NCBI GenBank assembly: GCA_013289855.1 | Contig: JABCZD010000003.1 | Location: 372,001 to 436,000 of the forward strand | Reading direction: 5' to 3' | Length of the DNA stretch: 64,000 nucleotides | Source: Acidobacteriota bacterium | GTDB taxonomy: Bacteria > Acidobacteriota > Terriglobia > Acidiferrales > UBA7541 | Shown: one piece after another, positions 46,592-55,007 of the stretch | Layout: each line of letters starts with the position of its first letter | How positions within the stretch are numbered: position 1 is the stretch's first letter | The notes under the pieces: model-generated | What the model saw: only the letters and a program-made list of their open reading frames with translations | Told to the model about the DNA's origin: nothing | Database searches by the model: none | Program-made: the position numbers and the translations under genes

Positions 46592-47476
46592 TTATTTTGG
46601 CACGCTCAGCTGCGTGTTGCCGAGCTTCTTCGCTTCTTCGGCCCCACTCTTGCACGTCTGCTGCAAGCTGCTCGTCATGCTGGCGCACTTCGTAAACGCC
46701 GCCGTCGCATCTTGAAAATGCGACGCTTTTTCATTCGCCAGCCCCAACAGATAATAATTCACCGGGTCCGGCTGCGGATCGATCTTCACCGATTGGTCGA
46801 GCTCCGGAATCGCCTCGTCATATTTTCCGCGCCGCACGTACACCAGCCCCAGCCCGCTGTGCGCCATGGCCAGCGTGGCGTTCTTTGCATCCGCGAACTG
46901 TTGGTCAGTTATGTTCGGTGGCCTGGGAATGGTCGGCGTAATCTCGATCGCTCGCTTGGAATAATCCTCCGCCTTCGCCAGTTCCTTCGCCGCATCCGCC
47001 CCGCCACTCATCGCTCGCGGTATTGTCTGGCCAAGGAGTGCCAAGGTTTGCACATCCGTCGGCGTCAGTTGCACTTCTTTTTCACCTTCCGCTTCCATCT
47101 TCTGTACCTGATTCGTTTGTAGGTACAACTTCGTCAGCGTGTTATAGAGAATCGGGCGGTACCGGCTTGTCGGATACTTTTGCTCGAACGCCTCACCGAG
47201 CGCGATCTTCTGCGTGGCATCGGTGTCCGGCGTGTCCTGAAACTTCTTAAACGCCGCATCCTCCTCGGCGTTCACCGGTGGCGCGACATCCAACGCCACG
47301 CTATTCGCCGCCTTGGCTGGTGCCTGCCCTGTCGTTGCTCCTGCTGGCTGTTGCGGCGAAGCCGGCGGAGGCGTCTGCCCCATCGCGCCCTGCGCACGCG
47401 CCGCGCTCGTCAGTCCCAAAACGAGCACGCCCGTAGCCAGCATAATCCCGATCCTCGATCCGTATTTCACTTTCAT
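46592..47476 (-). CDS. Secreted TPR protein
   Basis: 294 aa. Signal peptide RIGIMLATGVLVLGLTSAARAQ, a Pro/Gln-rich linker (30-60) and tetratricopeptide-like helices: PILYNTLTKLYLQTNQVQKMEAEGEKEVQL, LAMAHSGLGLVYVRRGKYDEAIPELDQSVKI and NYYLLGLANEKASHFQDATAAFTKCASM. Two Cys near the C-terminus. Acts as a periplasmic scaffold; partner unknown. rnc starts 29 bp downstream, so this gene may head the TPR-rnc-lepB unit. Confidence 0.82.
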   Translation of the reverse strand: MKVKYGSRIGIMLATGVLVLGLTSAARAQGAMGQTPPPASPQQPAGATTGQAPAKAANSVALDVAPPVNAEEDAAFKKFQDTPDTDATQKIALGEAFEQKYPTSRYRPILYNTLTKLYLQTNQVQKMEAEGEKEVQLTPTDVQTLALLGQTIPRAMSGGADAAKELAKAEDYSKRAIEITPTIPRPPNITDQQFADAKNATLAMAHSGLGLVYVRRGKYDEAIPELDQSVKIDPQPDPVNYYLLGLANEKASHFQDATAAFTKCASMTSSLQQTCKSGAEEAKKLGNTQLSVPK

Positions 47477-47569
47477 CGCAATTCTCCTGTTCGCCTAAAA
47501 TAATTCGGCCACAATCCGCCAATCCGTCCTCAAAAGTCCGATCATCCCCGCGTCGACAAAGAGTGCCGG

Positions 47570-49294
47570 CTATGGCTGCGCCTCTGGCTTCTCTACGCTC
47601 ACGGCCTCCAGCCCCTTCTGCGCCGCGTCTTTCGCTCGCGCTGGCAGTCCCGGCACGCTCAGCGCGGCCTCAAACTGCGTCTTGGCCCTGTCCGCGTGCC
47701 CCTCATCATCATAAATTCGTCCCAGGTAAATGTGCGACCACGCCATCACCATCGGATCCTGCGTGGCCGCGTGTTCTCCGTCCGTCAACCGCCCGAACAC
47801 TTCCTTGGCCCGCGCCGCATCGTGATCCAGCACCGCCACCATCCCCAATCCGTACCACGCCCGCGTTTGGTCCGGATATCTCGCCAGCACTCGCTGAAAA
47901 GCTGCTTCCGCCGCACGCGAATTTTTCTCCGCCAGCTTCTGTTCGCCTTCCGTCAAGTCCGCGAGTGCCGCTGGATCATTCGGCAGTGTCACCGGCTGCA
48001 ACGCACGCCGCCGCGCCACTTCCTCCGTCGACAATTCCTTTCCCGTATGTGCCGGCTCAGCCGGGGCGAACGTCAGCCCCGCAATGCGTTTGGTCTCTGC
48101 CGGCACATCGATGCCGCGAATCAGGTCCGGAAAATACAAACTCATCGCTGGTTCCGATCCTTCAAATCCCGTCAGCCCCATAAACAGCGGCCGCACCATC
48201 ACGTAGCCATCCGCGTCCGCGCGTTCCAGCGCCGCCTCCCGCTCCCCCGGGGACATCTTCTTCAGCTTCAGTTCCACCGCCCGAACCATGCACTCCGCCA
48301 CGTACGACGGAAAATCATCGCGCAAATCCGCTTCGAGCCGCGGCGCTTGCGCGGCCTTGTCGAACAGCGCCCGCTTCGTCACCACCACGTGTGGATATTG
48401 CAATGGCAGCGGGTCCAGCAAGTAGTGGAGAAACGCATGCCGCACCACGTCGACGGGCACCTCTTCTTCGCCGCCGCTCAGCACCAACGCGTAATGATCC
48501 CCATAATTCCGTACGTTGGTGATGCGCCCCACCAGCGGCTCCACCACGATCGAAAACGTCCGATAGCCGTTCGGATCGATAATCTCCCGCAAATACCCGG
48601 ACGTCACGAACACGATTTGCGAAACCTGGTCGTGCATGTGCTCGATCTCGCGCGCATACACCGGCTGCACCTGCCGCCACAATTGCCCGATTTTCTGCTC
48701 TTGATAATATGCCGATAGAATTTCGCTGAATCCCTCCAGCGTCAGAACTTCCGGCGGCAATTCATCCCGCCGCAGAATCGGCGTAAACCGCGGCGCCGGT
48801 CCGGACACCAGCCCAAACCACAAGTAGCGCGACAGCATTGCGCCCGGATCATTCAATCGATGCTGGCGATAAAATTGCCGCAACCCCTCCACCGCTGGCC
48901 CCTGTTGCGCCTGCAAGTGTTCCCGCATCTGCGCGCGATATGGCGACCAGTGTTCCGCGCTGACCTCCGACTCAAATCCCGCCGCCAGCAGCGCGCACAT
49001 CGTCGTGAACATCGCCTCGCTGCCATCTACGCTTACGCTGCTCTGCTGCACCGGTGGCGCTATCAGCCGCGCCCTAGCCGCCGGCGGAGCCGCCTGTCCG
49101 GGGACCGCTTGCCCTGGAGCTCCCTGTCCAGGAGCCGGTGTAGGCGTCTGACTCGGCGCAGCCGCTCCGCCCGCCGGCTTCGCCGCTGGAGCCTGCGCGC
49201 TCGCCAGCGTCACGCACAATATCGCCGTACTCATCAACCAAAAGACGTCCCGCATCACTCGTCGCACTCTCTTATCCATTTGGAAACGCAGCAT
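47570..49294 (-). CDS. Secreted protein with peptidase-like core and TPR tail
   Basis: 574 aa. Signal peptide DVFWLMSTAILCVTLASAQA followed by a long Pro/Gly/Ala/Gln linker (to about residue 78). A central domain (90-400) includes RFTPILRRDELPPEVLTLEGFSEILSAYY, DHYALVLSGG and HAFLHYLLDPLP (286-297), then a helix with AECMVRAVELKLKK. The spacing resembles a gluzincin metallopeptidase, but the Glu of HExxH is missing (HAFLH). TPR repeats fill 430-560. No family name assigned. ATG 49294 is preceded by AAGGA. Follows the other TPR gene in the same direction. Confidence 0.75.
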   Translation of the reverse strand: MLRFQMDKRVRRVMRDVFWLMSTAILCVTLASAQAPAAKPAGGAAAPSQTPTPAPGQGAPGQAVPGQAAPPAARARLIAPPVQQSSVSVDGSEAMFTTMCALLAAGFESEVSAEHWSPYRAQMREHLQAQQGPAVEGLRQFYRQHRLNDPGAMLSRYLWFGLVSGPAPRFTPILRRDELPPEVLTLEGFSEILSAYYQEQKIGQLWRQVQPVYAREIEHMHDQVSQIVFVTSGYLREIIDPNGYRTFSIVVEPLVGRITNVRNYGDHYALVLSGGEEEVPVDVVRHAFLHYLLDPLPLQYPHVVVTKRALFDKAAQAPRLEADLRDDFPSYVAECMVRAVELKLKKMSPGEREAALERADADGYVMVRPLFMGLTGFEGSEPAMSLYFPDLIRGIDVPAETKRIAGLTFAPAEPAHTGKELSTEEVARRRALQPVTLPNDPAALADLTEGEQKLAEKNSRAAEAAFQRVLARYPDQTRAWYGLGMVAVLDHDAARAKEVFGRLTDGEHAATQDPMVMAWSHIYLGRIYDDEGHADRAKTQFEAALSVPGLPARAKDAAQKGLEAVSVEKPEAQP

Positions 49295-49454
49295 CCGCAA
49301 TTAGTCCTTAACCCCGCAACCATTCTCGCAACGAACCGCCATCTTCGCAATCGCCGCTACCCCTGTGAACGCCAGCGCCTCTCCATCCCGCGCCTTCCGT
49401 GGGGTGAATCTCTTGATTGGCGTCCTTTGCCACATCCGCGACCCCGAGCAACTC

Positions 49455-49482
49455 TTGCGCCTCCCACACCCATCTGTAAACT
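49455..49482 (+). promoter_or_regulatory. Candidate leaderless promoter of the LssY-C gene
   Basis: TTGCGC (49455-49460), 16-nt spacer, TAAACT (49477-49482). ATG 49488 is 5 nt beyond and no Shine-Dalgarno precedes it. The -35 hexamer is identical to that proposed at 12615. Confidence 0.4.
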
Positions 49483-49487
49483 TACCG

Positions 49488-50717
49488 ATGCGCCCAAATC
49501 CCTCCGGGATGGCCCGCACCATGATCCCCAGCCCCCACTCACAGTCTGCCGCTCCATTACTCACCGCAGCCATTGTCCTATTCATTGCGATTGCGCCGGT
49601 CCTCGCCCTCGCCGCCACCCAACGATCCACTTCGCCCCCAACAAACACCAAGCGCCTCCTCTCCCAAGAAATCCAACTCACCGGCGACCAACTCTGGGTC
49701 GACACCGGCATCGACGTCCACCCAGGCGAGCGCCTCCTCTTCTCCGCCAGCGGCACTCTCCGCTACGCCGACGCCAAAACCGACAACTCCCCCGACGGCC
49801 TAACCCGTGGCTTCAAAGATCTTCTCCGCATCCTCCCCTTCAACGACGCCGGTCGCGGCGCTCTAATCGGCCGCATCGGCGATAAAGACTTCGCCGAACC
49901 TTTCCTAATCGGAGCTAAGCGCGACCTCGTCGCCCCCGCCGCCGGCCGCCTCTCCATCGGCATCAATCAAACCTCCAGCGACACCGCCGAAGGCACTTTC
50001 AAAGTGGAAATCCAAATCTACGCCCCTGACGCCAACTCCGCCTTTGTCGCCGCGCGCACCGTAAACTCCATCCCCGGCATCGACAATTCCCTTTTCACCA
50101 AAATCCCCCGCCGCATCTCCGACAAATCCGGCGCTCCCGGCGACATGGTCAACTTCCTGATCCTCGGTTCTCAAACCGCCATGGAAAACGCCTTCAAAAC
50201 CGCTGGATGGGTAAGAGTCGATGCCGACGTCAAAGAGACTCTCCTCACCGGCATCATGGCCAGCATGTCCAAAGAATCCTATCTGACCATGCCGATGAGC
50301 ATGCTCTACCTCTTCGGCCGCACTCAGGATTACGGCTGGGCCCACGCCGAACCCATCCAGGTCGTAGCCTCCCGCAATCACCTGCGCCTCTGGAAAGCCC
50401 CATTCACCATAAATGGCGAAACCCTCTGGGTTGGCGCCGCCACCCACGATGTCGGCTTCGAGCACGATCAGCGCAGCAAAGACGTCACTGCTATCACCCA
50501 CAAAATCGATCCCGACATCGACCTCGAACGCGAGTACGTACAAAAAACCCTAACCAGCACCGGCCAAGTCACCGAAGTCACCCATTTCCTCCCCACCGAC
50601 CCCATCCAATCCGCCAAAACCGCCACCGGCGGCTCCTTCCATTCGAATGGCCAAGTCCTAATCTTCAAACTAGCTCCCGCAACCGACAATTCCGCGCCAG
50701 CCCAGTCCCAGCGCTAA
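49488..50717 (+). CDS. Exported LssY C-terminal domain protein
   Basis: 409 aa. N-terminal hydrophobic segment (LLTAAIVLFIAIAPVLALAA) as a signal peptide. A beta-sandwich region follows (LWVDTGIDVHPGERLLFSASG ... LIGRIGDKDFAEPFLIGAKRD) reminiscent of PA-IL/LecA-type galactose-binding domains. The C-terminal LssY_C domain has GDMVNFLILGSQTAMENAFKTAGWVRVD, LYLFGRTQDYGWAHAEPIQVVASRNHLRLW and LWVGAATHDVGFE. LssY_C proteins are often near PAP2 phosphatases, absent here. Start uncertain: ATG 49488, 49509 and 49521 are in frame; 49488 is favoured by its -10 box and Arg content. Confidence 0.8.
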   Translation: MRPNPSGMARTMIPSPHSQSAAPLLTAAIVLFIAIAPVLALAATQRSTSPPTNTKRLLSQEIQLTGDQLWVDTGIDVHPGERLLFSASGTLRYADAKTDNSPDGLTRGFKDLLRILPFNDAGRGALIGRIGDKDFAEPFLIGAKRDLVAPAAGRLSIGINQTSSDTAEGTFKVEIQIYAPDANSAFVAARTVNSIPGIDNSLFTKIPRRISDKSGAPGDMVNFLILGSQTAMENAFKTAGWVRVDADVKETLLTGIMASMSKESYLTMPMSMLYLFGRTQDYGWAHAEPIQVVASRNHLRLWKAPFTINGETLWVGAATHDVGFEHDQRSKDVTAITHKIDPDIDLEREYVQKTLTSTGQVTEVTHFLPTDPIQSAKTATGGSFHSNGQVLIFKLAPATDNSAPAQSQR

Positions 50718-50831
50718 TCCCTTTACTCAACTCTCGTTGCAATGCCCCGGCTGTTTCCACGCGAACCCCCGCACCGTCAGAATTCTAATTTCAAGATTCC
50801 ACAGCACTTATAAAATACTCAAATATTTCAC

Positions 50832-50860
50832 TTGACTTACATATGGCGTTACCGTATACT
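50832..50860 (+). promoter_or_regulatory. Near-consensus sigma-70 promoter
   Basis: -35 TTGACT (50832-50837), 17-nt spacer, -10 TATACT (50855-50860). Predicted start about 50867. The nearest protein gene on this strand starts at 51324, more than 450 bp downstream. Confidence 0.65.
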
Positions 50861-50866
50861 TTTCCC

Positions 50867-51069
50867 GTATAGAATTGCGTCCGGACCTCGCCAACTTTCC
50901 CAATCAGCTCCTATTCTTGATTTTGCGTCCGGCCGATTTTCTCGCAGCTGCGACCCCGGCTTTAGTTACCATCTATACAACAAATTCTGGCCGTAACCCA
51001 TGCAGAATGAGCACTTGCAGAAGGTTGTGAAAACAAAGGAACTTAATCTCCCTTTGTTTTCACAACCTT
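50867..51069 (+). ncRNA. Candidate small RNA ending in a long hairpin
   Basis: About 203 nt from the predicted start to the end of the hairpin. No start codon with a good Shine-Dalgarno or long frame occurs inside. The 3' hairpin (51021-51039 with 51051-51069) is perfect over 19 bp with an 11-nt loop but lacks a following T-run, so termination there is unproven. No known RNA family (6S, tmRNA, RNase P) was recognised. Confidence 0.3.
51021..51069. repeat. Perfect 19-bp inverted repeat
   Basis: AAGGTTGTGAAAACAAAGG (51021-51039) is exactly complementary to 51051-51069. The loop (51040-51050) is A/T-rich. It is the longest perfect stem noticed in the window. Confidence 0.9.
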
Positions 51070-51323
51070 TCGCAATTCCCAGGGTGTAGCGCTTGCCTTC
51101 TGCCTTCCTCAGCATTCGCCCGGAAGTACGCCTAAAAAGCGGACCTTCCGCACAGAACCCCCTGCTCATCGTCCGCATCGCGGCAGTCCCGCAACGCTCA
51201 GGCCGCGCAAATCCGGCGCTCGTCTCAAGAAAAGCCGTACCATGCGTGTTAAACTGGGATTCGCATATCGTAAATTTCATATCGGGCATGCCATTTCACG
51301 CGGCCCATATCGTTGGAGGTACC

Positions 51324-51593
51324 ATGCCGGCAACCCAGGAATTCGCTCACGTCTTTCTCTTCCGCTGCCCCGCATGTGGCAGACCCTTGGCCTCCGCCTG
51401 CGCCAGCACCCAGAGCAATCTGGAGCTGGCCGACGCCCACCTCTTCAATCCCCATTGCCACTGTGGTTGGACCGGCACCATGGCCGGAATGATCAGCGTC
51501 AAGCACTACGTCGAGCCCTGGGAAAGCCCCACCATCGTCGCCAAAGAAAGCGACTCCTGCGACGGAAAACTCGAGCACCCGCTCAAGTCCTAA
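51324..51593 (+). CDS. Small zinc-ribbon protein
   Basis: 89 aa. Two Cys clusters: FRCPACGRPLASACAS near residue 13 and NPHCHCGWTGTM near residue 43, a plausible four-Cys zinc ribbon (CxxC...CxC). The rest is short and polar (SVKHYVEPWESPTIVAKES). No named family. ATG 51324 follows a strong GGAGG by 4 nt, which rules out the longer in-frame extension to 51093. Stands alone between the candidate RNA unit and the RND operon. Confidence 0.7.
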   Translation: MPATQEFAHVFLFRCPACGRPLASACASTQSNLELADAHLFNPHCHCGWTGTMAGMISVKHYVEPWESPTIVAKESDSCDGKLEHPLKS

Positions 51594-51617
51594 TCCACGC
51601 CCGAATTAATTTGGAGT

Positions 51618-51720
51618 GCGGCGGCTTGACGCCGCTTTCGCGAAGTAAGCGATGAGGCCATCGCAGCGACGAAGCCTTTGTAGCTACGCCCGCTTGCCCT
51701 GAGCCTCGAAGGGTCAGGGC
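51618..51720. repeat. Intergenic palindrome pair after convergent genes
   Basis: Two hairpins: GCGGCG-N6-CGCCGC (51618-51635) and GCCCTGA-N11-TCAGGGC (51696-51720). They lie between the zinc-ribbon gene and the RND pump gene, which converge, and may act as bidirectional terminators; neither has a long T-run. The second resembles CCCTGAGCC...GAAGGG intergenic repeats common in bacterial genomes. Confidence 0.6.
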
Positions 51721-51765
51721 GTCACCGGGTTCCACCGTAGCCTCTTCATCTATTGCCGCCGGGAC

Positions 51766-54700
51766 TCATGAATCTTCCGCAAACTCACCCTCAGGCTCCG
51801 GCAACTTATCTCCATCTCGCGCGACCCAAACGTAAAGCGCCGGCAACAGAAAAATGCTCAAGAACAGCGCCCCAGCCAAACCGCCCACAATCACAATGGC
51901 AAACGGCCGCTGCGAGTCCGAACCAATCCCGCGAGATAATGCCGCGGGCAGCAAGCCCAGCATCGCCACCAGCATGGTCATCATGATCGGCCGCAGCCGC
52001 AACACCGCACCTTCGACGGCGGCATCCTCGATCGAGTGCCCGCGCACACGCAATTGATTGATGTACTCCACCATGATCACGCCGGTTTCTACCGACACGC
52101 CAAACAACGCGAGAAAGCCCACTCCCGAAGACACACTGAAATGCGTCCCCGTCGCCAAGAGCGCCAGCAATCCGCCAATCGGCGCCATCGCCACGTTCGC
52201 CAAAATCAGCATGGACCATTTCGCCGAGCCAAACATCGAGTACAAAATCACGTAAATCACCAGAATCGTAATCGGCAGCACGATCAGCAGCCGACGCTGC
52301 GACCGCTTCTGACTCTCATACTCACCGGCCCAATTCAGGTGATAGCCAACCGGCAGCTTCACTTCTTTCTCCACCGCGCGAATCGCCTCTTCCACGGCAC
52401 CGCCCAGATCGCGGCCGCGCACGCTGTACTTGATGGCTACGTACCGCGAATTGGCCTCGCGATAAACTTCCGAAGCGCCGTCGGTCACTTCAATCTTCGC
52501 GAGTTGCGAAAGCGCCACGCGTTCGCCGGTCGGCGACACCACGCGAATGTTCTCAATAGCCTCGCGGCTGGCGCGGTACGGCTGCTGGTAACGCACCACC
52601 AGGTCGTAACGCTGTTCCCCTTGCAACACTTGCGTCACCGCTTTGCCACCCACGGAGGTTTCCACGGCGTCCTGCAAATCCACCACGTTAATGCCATGCC
52701 GCGCCGCCGCTTGCCGATCCATCACAATATTCAGGTTGGGCTGCCCCAGCACGCGGAACAGTCCCAAGTCTTCCACGCCTGGAATTTTCCGCAGCACATT
52801 GACAATTTCATCGCCCTTGGCTTCCAGCGTTTTCAAATCGTCGCCGTACAATTTCACCGCCAGCTCGCCTTTGACGCCGCTGACCGCTTCTTCCATGTTG
52901 TCGGAAATGGGCTGCGAAAAATTCCACAGCACGCCGGGAATTTTCGAGAGCTCGCGGTCCATGGCCGCCACGAGTTCATCCTTATCTTTGCCAAACACCG
53001 GCCGCCACTCTTTCTTCGGTTTCAAATCCACAAAATATTCCGTGTTGAAAAAACCCGTGGTGTCCGTCCCGTCGTCCGGACGCCCTACTTGCGAAACCAC
53101 TTTGGTCACTTCCGGAAAACCCGCCAGGATCACTCGCGCCTGATTCATCACCCGCGTGCCTTCCGTCGGACCAGTGCTCGGCGCCAGCGTCCCGCGCGCC
53201 CAGATCGCGCCTTCATCTAGGTGCGGCAGAAACTCGGAACCGATCACCCCGCTGGCCATCAAGAAAATCGCCGCCGCCAGTACCAAGCCGCCGATGCCCA
53301 CAGTGATCCCGCGCCGCCGAATCGCCAGACGCACCAGCACGGTGTAGCGCTCCCGCAAAAATTCCATCACCGGATTGCGCCACTCTTTTACGCCTTTGCC
53401 GAATTGCCATACCGCCAGCGCCGGCGCGATGCCGATGGAAAACACCAGCGCGCCCAGCAACGCAAACGAAACCGTCCAGGCCATGGGCTTGAACAAGCGC
53501 CCTTCCACGCTCTGCAGCGTGAAAATCGGCAAATACGCCGTGATGATAATGGCGCGCGCAAAAAATACCGGCCGCAGCACCTCAAAAACCGCGTCGCGAA
53601 TCCGTTCAATCGGCGTCTTGATGGACTTCGCGTTCATGCTGAAGTGCCGCATGATGTTTTCGATGATCACCACGCTGCCGTCCACCACCATGCCGAAATC
53701 CAGCGCGCCCAGCGAAAGCAGGTTGGCGGGAATCTTGTTCAAGTCCAGGCAGATGGCCGCAAACAGCAGCGAAAACGGAATGGTCAGCGCCACAATCAGC
53801 GCGCCGCGAATGTTTCCCAGGAACAAAAACAAAATCAACGAGACCAGCAAAATGCCGTCACGCAGATTGCTCAGCACCGTATCCGTCGTAAGGTGCAGCA
53901 AATCGCTGCGATCGAGGAACGGCACAATGGTTACGCCGGGCGGCAGAATGTGCTCGTTCAGCTCTTTCACTTTGTCGTGAATGGCCACCAGAGTTTCGTC
54001 GGCGTTCGCGCCTTTATGCAAAAGCACGATGCCTTCCACCACGTCCGGATCATCGATGATTTTTCCGTCGTCCCGTCGGTACGATTTGCCGATCTGGCCG
54101 AGGCGAATCTTCGCGCCCTGCGTCACCGTGGCAACATCCTGCACGCGCACCGGCGTGCCGTTTTGCACTTTGATCAGCGTCGCGCCAATATCCTGCACGT
54201 TGCTAAACAGTCCGACGGCGCGCACGTTAATCTGCTGCAAGCCCGATTCCACAAAGCTTCCGCCGGCGTTGACGTTGTTGTTCGCCAACGCCGTTTCCAC
54301 TTGCCCAATATTCAGTCCGTATGAAATTAATTTGGCGGGATCGACCTGTACTTGATATTCGCGCGTTAGTCCGCCAAAGCTGGAAACATCCACCACGTTG
54401 GGCACGGACTTAAACTGCTTCTCCAGCGTCCAATCTTCCAGCGTCTTCAAAGCCATCAAGTCGTACGAAGGATTGGTGCTCTTCAGCGTGTACCAGTAAA
54501 TCTGCCCCACCGGGCTGTAGTCCGGACCCATCTGCGGCTGTAAATTGTTTGGCAGCGTTAACTGTGTGAGCCGCTCCACAACTTTTACGCGGTTGGCGTC
54601 ATTGTCCGAGGAATCGTCAAAAATCAGCATCACGCTGGAAATTCCAAACAGCGACGCGGAGCGCATATGCGCCAGATGCGGTATCCCGTTCATCGCCGCT

Positions 54701-54909
54701 TCCACCGGAATGGTGACCTGCTGCTCCACCTCTTCCGCCGCGCGCCCCGGCCACTGCGTGATCAACTGCACGTAATTATTCGCCACGTCCGGATAGGCTT
54801 CGATGGGTAATTGACGAAACGAAATCGCGCCCCACAGCAGCAACAAAATGGCCAGCGTGAACACGATGAAGCGATTGTTCAGCGTGTAATCGACAAACCC
54901 GCGAATCAT
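51766..54909 (-). CDS. Heavy-metal efflux RND pump (CzcA/HME type)
   Basis: 1047 aa, 12 TM inner-membrane proton antiporter with two periplasmic loops. TM4 contains GALDFGMVVDGSVVIIEN; the DFG...VDG pattern is that of HME pumps for divalent Zn/Co/Ni/Cd rather than CusA-type monovalent Cu/Ag. N-terminus FVDYTLNNRFIVFTLAILLLLWG; PTGERVALSQLAKIEV and GVSVETGVIMVEYINQLRVRG are typical. Last gene of the tripartite set. GAGGA 9 nt upstream of ATG 54909. It is separated from the adaptor gene by 94 bp that form a coupled small reading frame. Confidence 0.93.
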   Translation of the reverse strand: MIRGFVDYTLNNRFIVFTLAILLLLWGAISFRQLPIEAYPDVANNYVQLITQWPGRAAEEVEQQVTIPVEAAMNGIPHLAHMRSASLFGISSVMLIFDDSSDNDANRVKVVERLTQLTLPNNLQPQMGPDYSPVGQIYWYTLKSTNPSYDLMALKTLEDWTLEKQFKSVPNVVDVSSFGGLTREYQVQVDPAKLISYGLNIGQVETALANNNVNAGGSFVESGLQQINVRAVGLFSNVQDIGATLIKVQNGTPVRVQDVATVTQGAKIRLGQIGKSYRRDDGKIIDDPDVVEGIVLLHKGANADETLVAIHDKVKELNEHILPPGVTIVPFLDRSDLLHLTTDTVLSNLRDGILLVSLILFLFLGNIRGALIVALTIPFSLLFAAICLDLNKIPANLLSLGALDFGMVVDGSVVIIENIMRHFSMNAKSIKTPIERIRDAVFEVLRPVFFARAIIITAYLPIFTLQSVEGRLFKPMAWTVSFALLGALVFSIGIAPALAVWQFGKGVKEWRNPVMEFLRERYTVLVRLAIRRRGITVGIGGLVLAAAIFLMASGVIGSEFLPHLDEGAIWARGTLAPSTGPTEGTRVMNQARVILAGFPEVTKVVSQVGRPDDGTDTTGFFNTEYFVDLKPKKEWRPVFGKDKDELVAAMDRELSKIPGVLWNFSQPISDNMEEAVSGVKGELAVKLYGDDLKTLEAKGDEIVNVLRKIPGVEDLGLFRVLGQPNLNIVMDRQAAARHGINVVDLQDAVETSVGGKAVTQVLQGEQRYDLVVRYQQPYRASREAIENIRVVSPTGERVALSQLAKIEVTDGASEVYREANSRYVAIKYSVRGRDLGGAVEEAIRAVEKEVKLPVGYHLNWAGEYESQKRSQRRLLIVLPITILVIYVILYSMFGSAKWSMLILANVAMAPIGGLLALLATGTHFSVSSGVGFLALFGVSVETGVIMVEYINQLRVRGHSIEDAAVEGAVLRLRPIMMTMLVAMLGLLPAALSRGIGSDSQRPFAIVIVGGLAGALFLSIFLLPALYVWVARDGDKLPEPEGEFAEDS

Positions 54910-55007
54910 TTACGAGTCCTCGCCGCGGCCTTCGTAGTGGCGCAGCATGCTGCGCGCCTTTTCGCTGTCACGCTGGCCGTAACTCGCTCCATCCGCTCAC
55001 GCCTCAT
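54906..55007 (-). CDS. 33-codon reading frame bridging adaptor and pump genes
   Basis: ATG at 55007 overlaps the adaptor stop (ATGA, 55004-55007) and its TGA at 54908-54906 overlaps the pump start (ATGA, 54906-54909). It runs in frame for 33 codons without a stop: a basic, Thr/Ala/Arg-rich peptide beginning MRRERMERVTASVTAK and containing adjacent Cys residues at 21-22. Precise overlap at both ends suggests translational coupling through the gap; whether the peptide itself has a function is unknown. No homologue recognised. Confidence 0.35.
   Translation of the reverse strand: MRRERMERVTASVTAKRRAACCATTKAAARTRK

Larger units (their letters stand above)
50718..51323. other. 606-bp intergenic region with promoter and hairpin
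   Basis: No coding frame with family similarity. It contains a near-consensus promoter (50832-50860), a 10-bp direct repeat TTGCGTCCGG (50875-50884 and 50923-50932) and a perfect 19-bp hairpin (51021-51069). Reads as a likely non-coding transcription unit; see the separate entries. Confidence 0.6.

Noticed and set aside
52036..53220. Plus-strand 394-codon His/Arg-rich frame antisense to the RND pump
   Set aside because: Composition is the typical shadow of a high-GC gene and the minus-strand pump is unambiguous.
54940..54955. Palindrome GCGCAGCATGCTGCGC as a regulatory site
   Set aside because: It lies inside the 33-codon bridging frame in GC-rich DNA between coupled genes, where an operator is unlikely.
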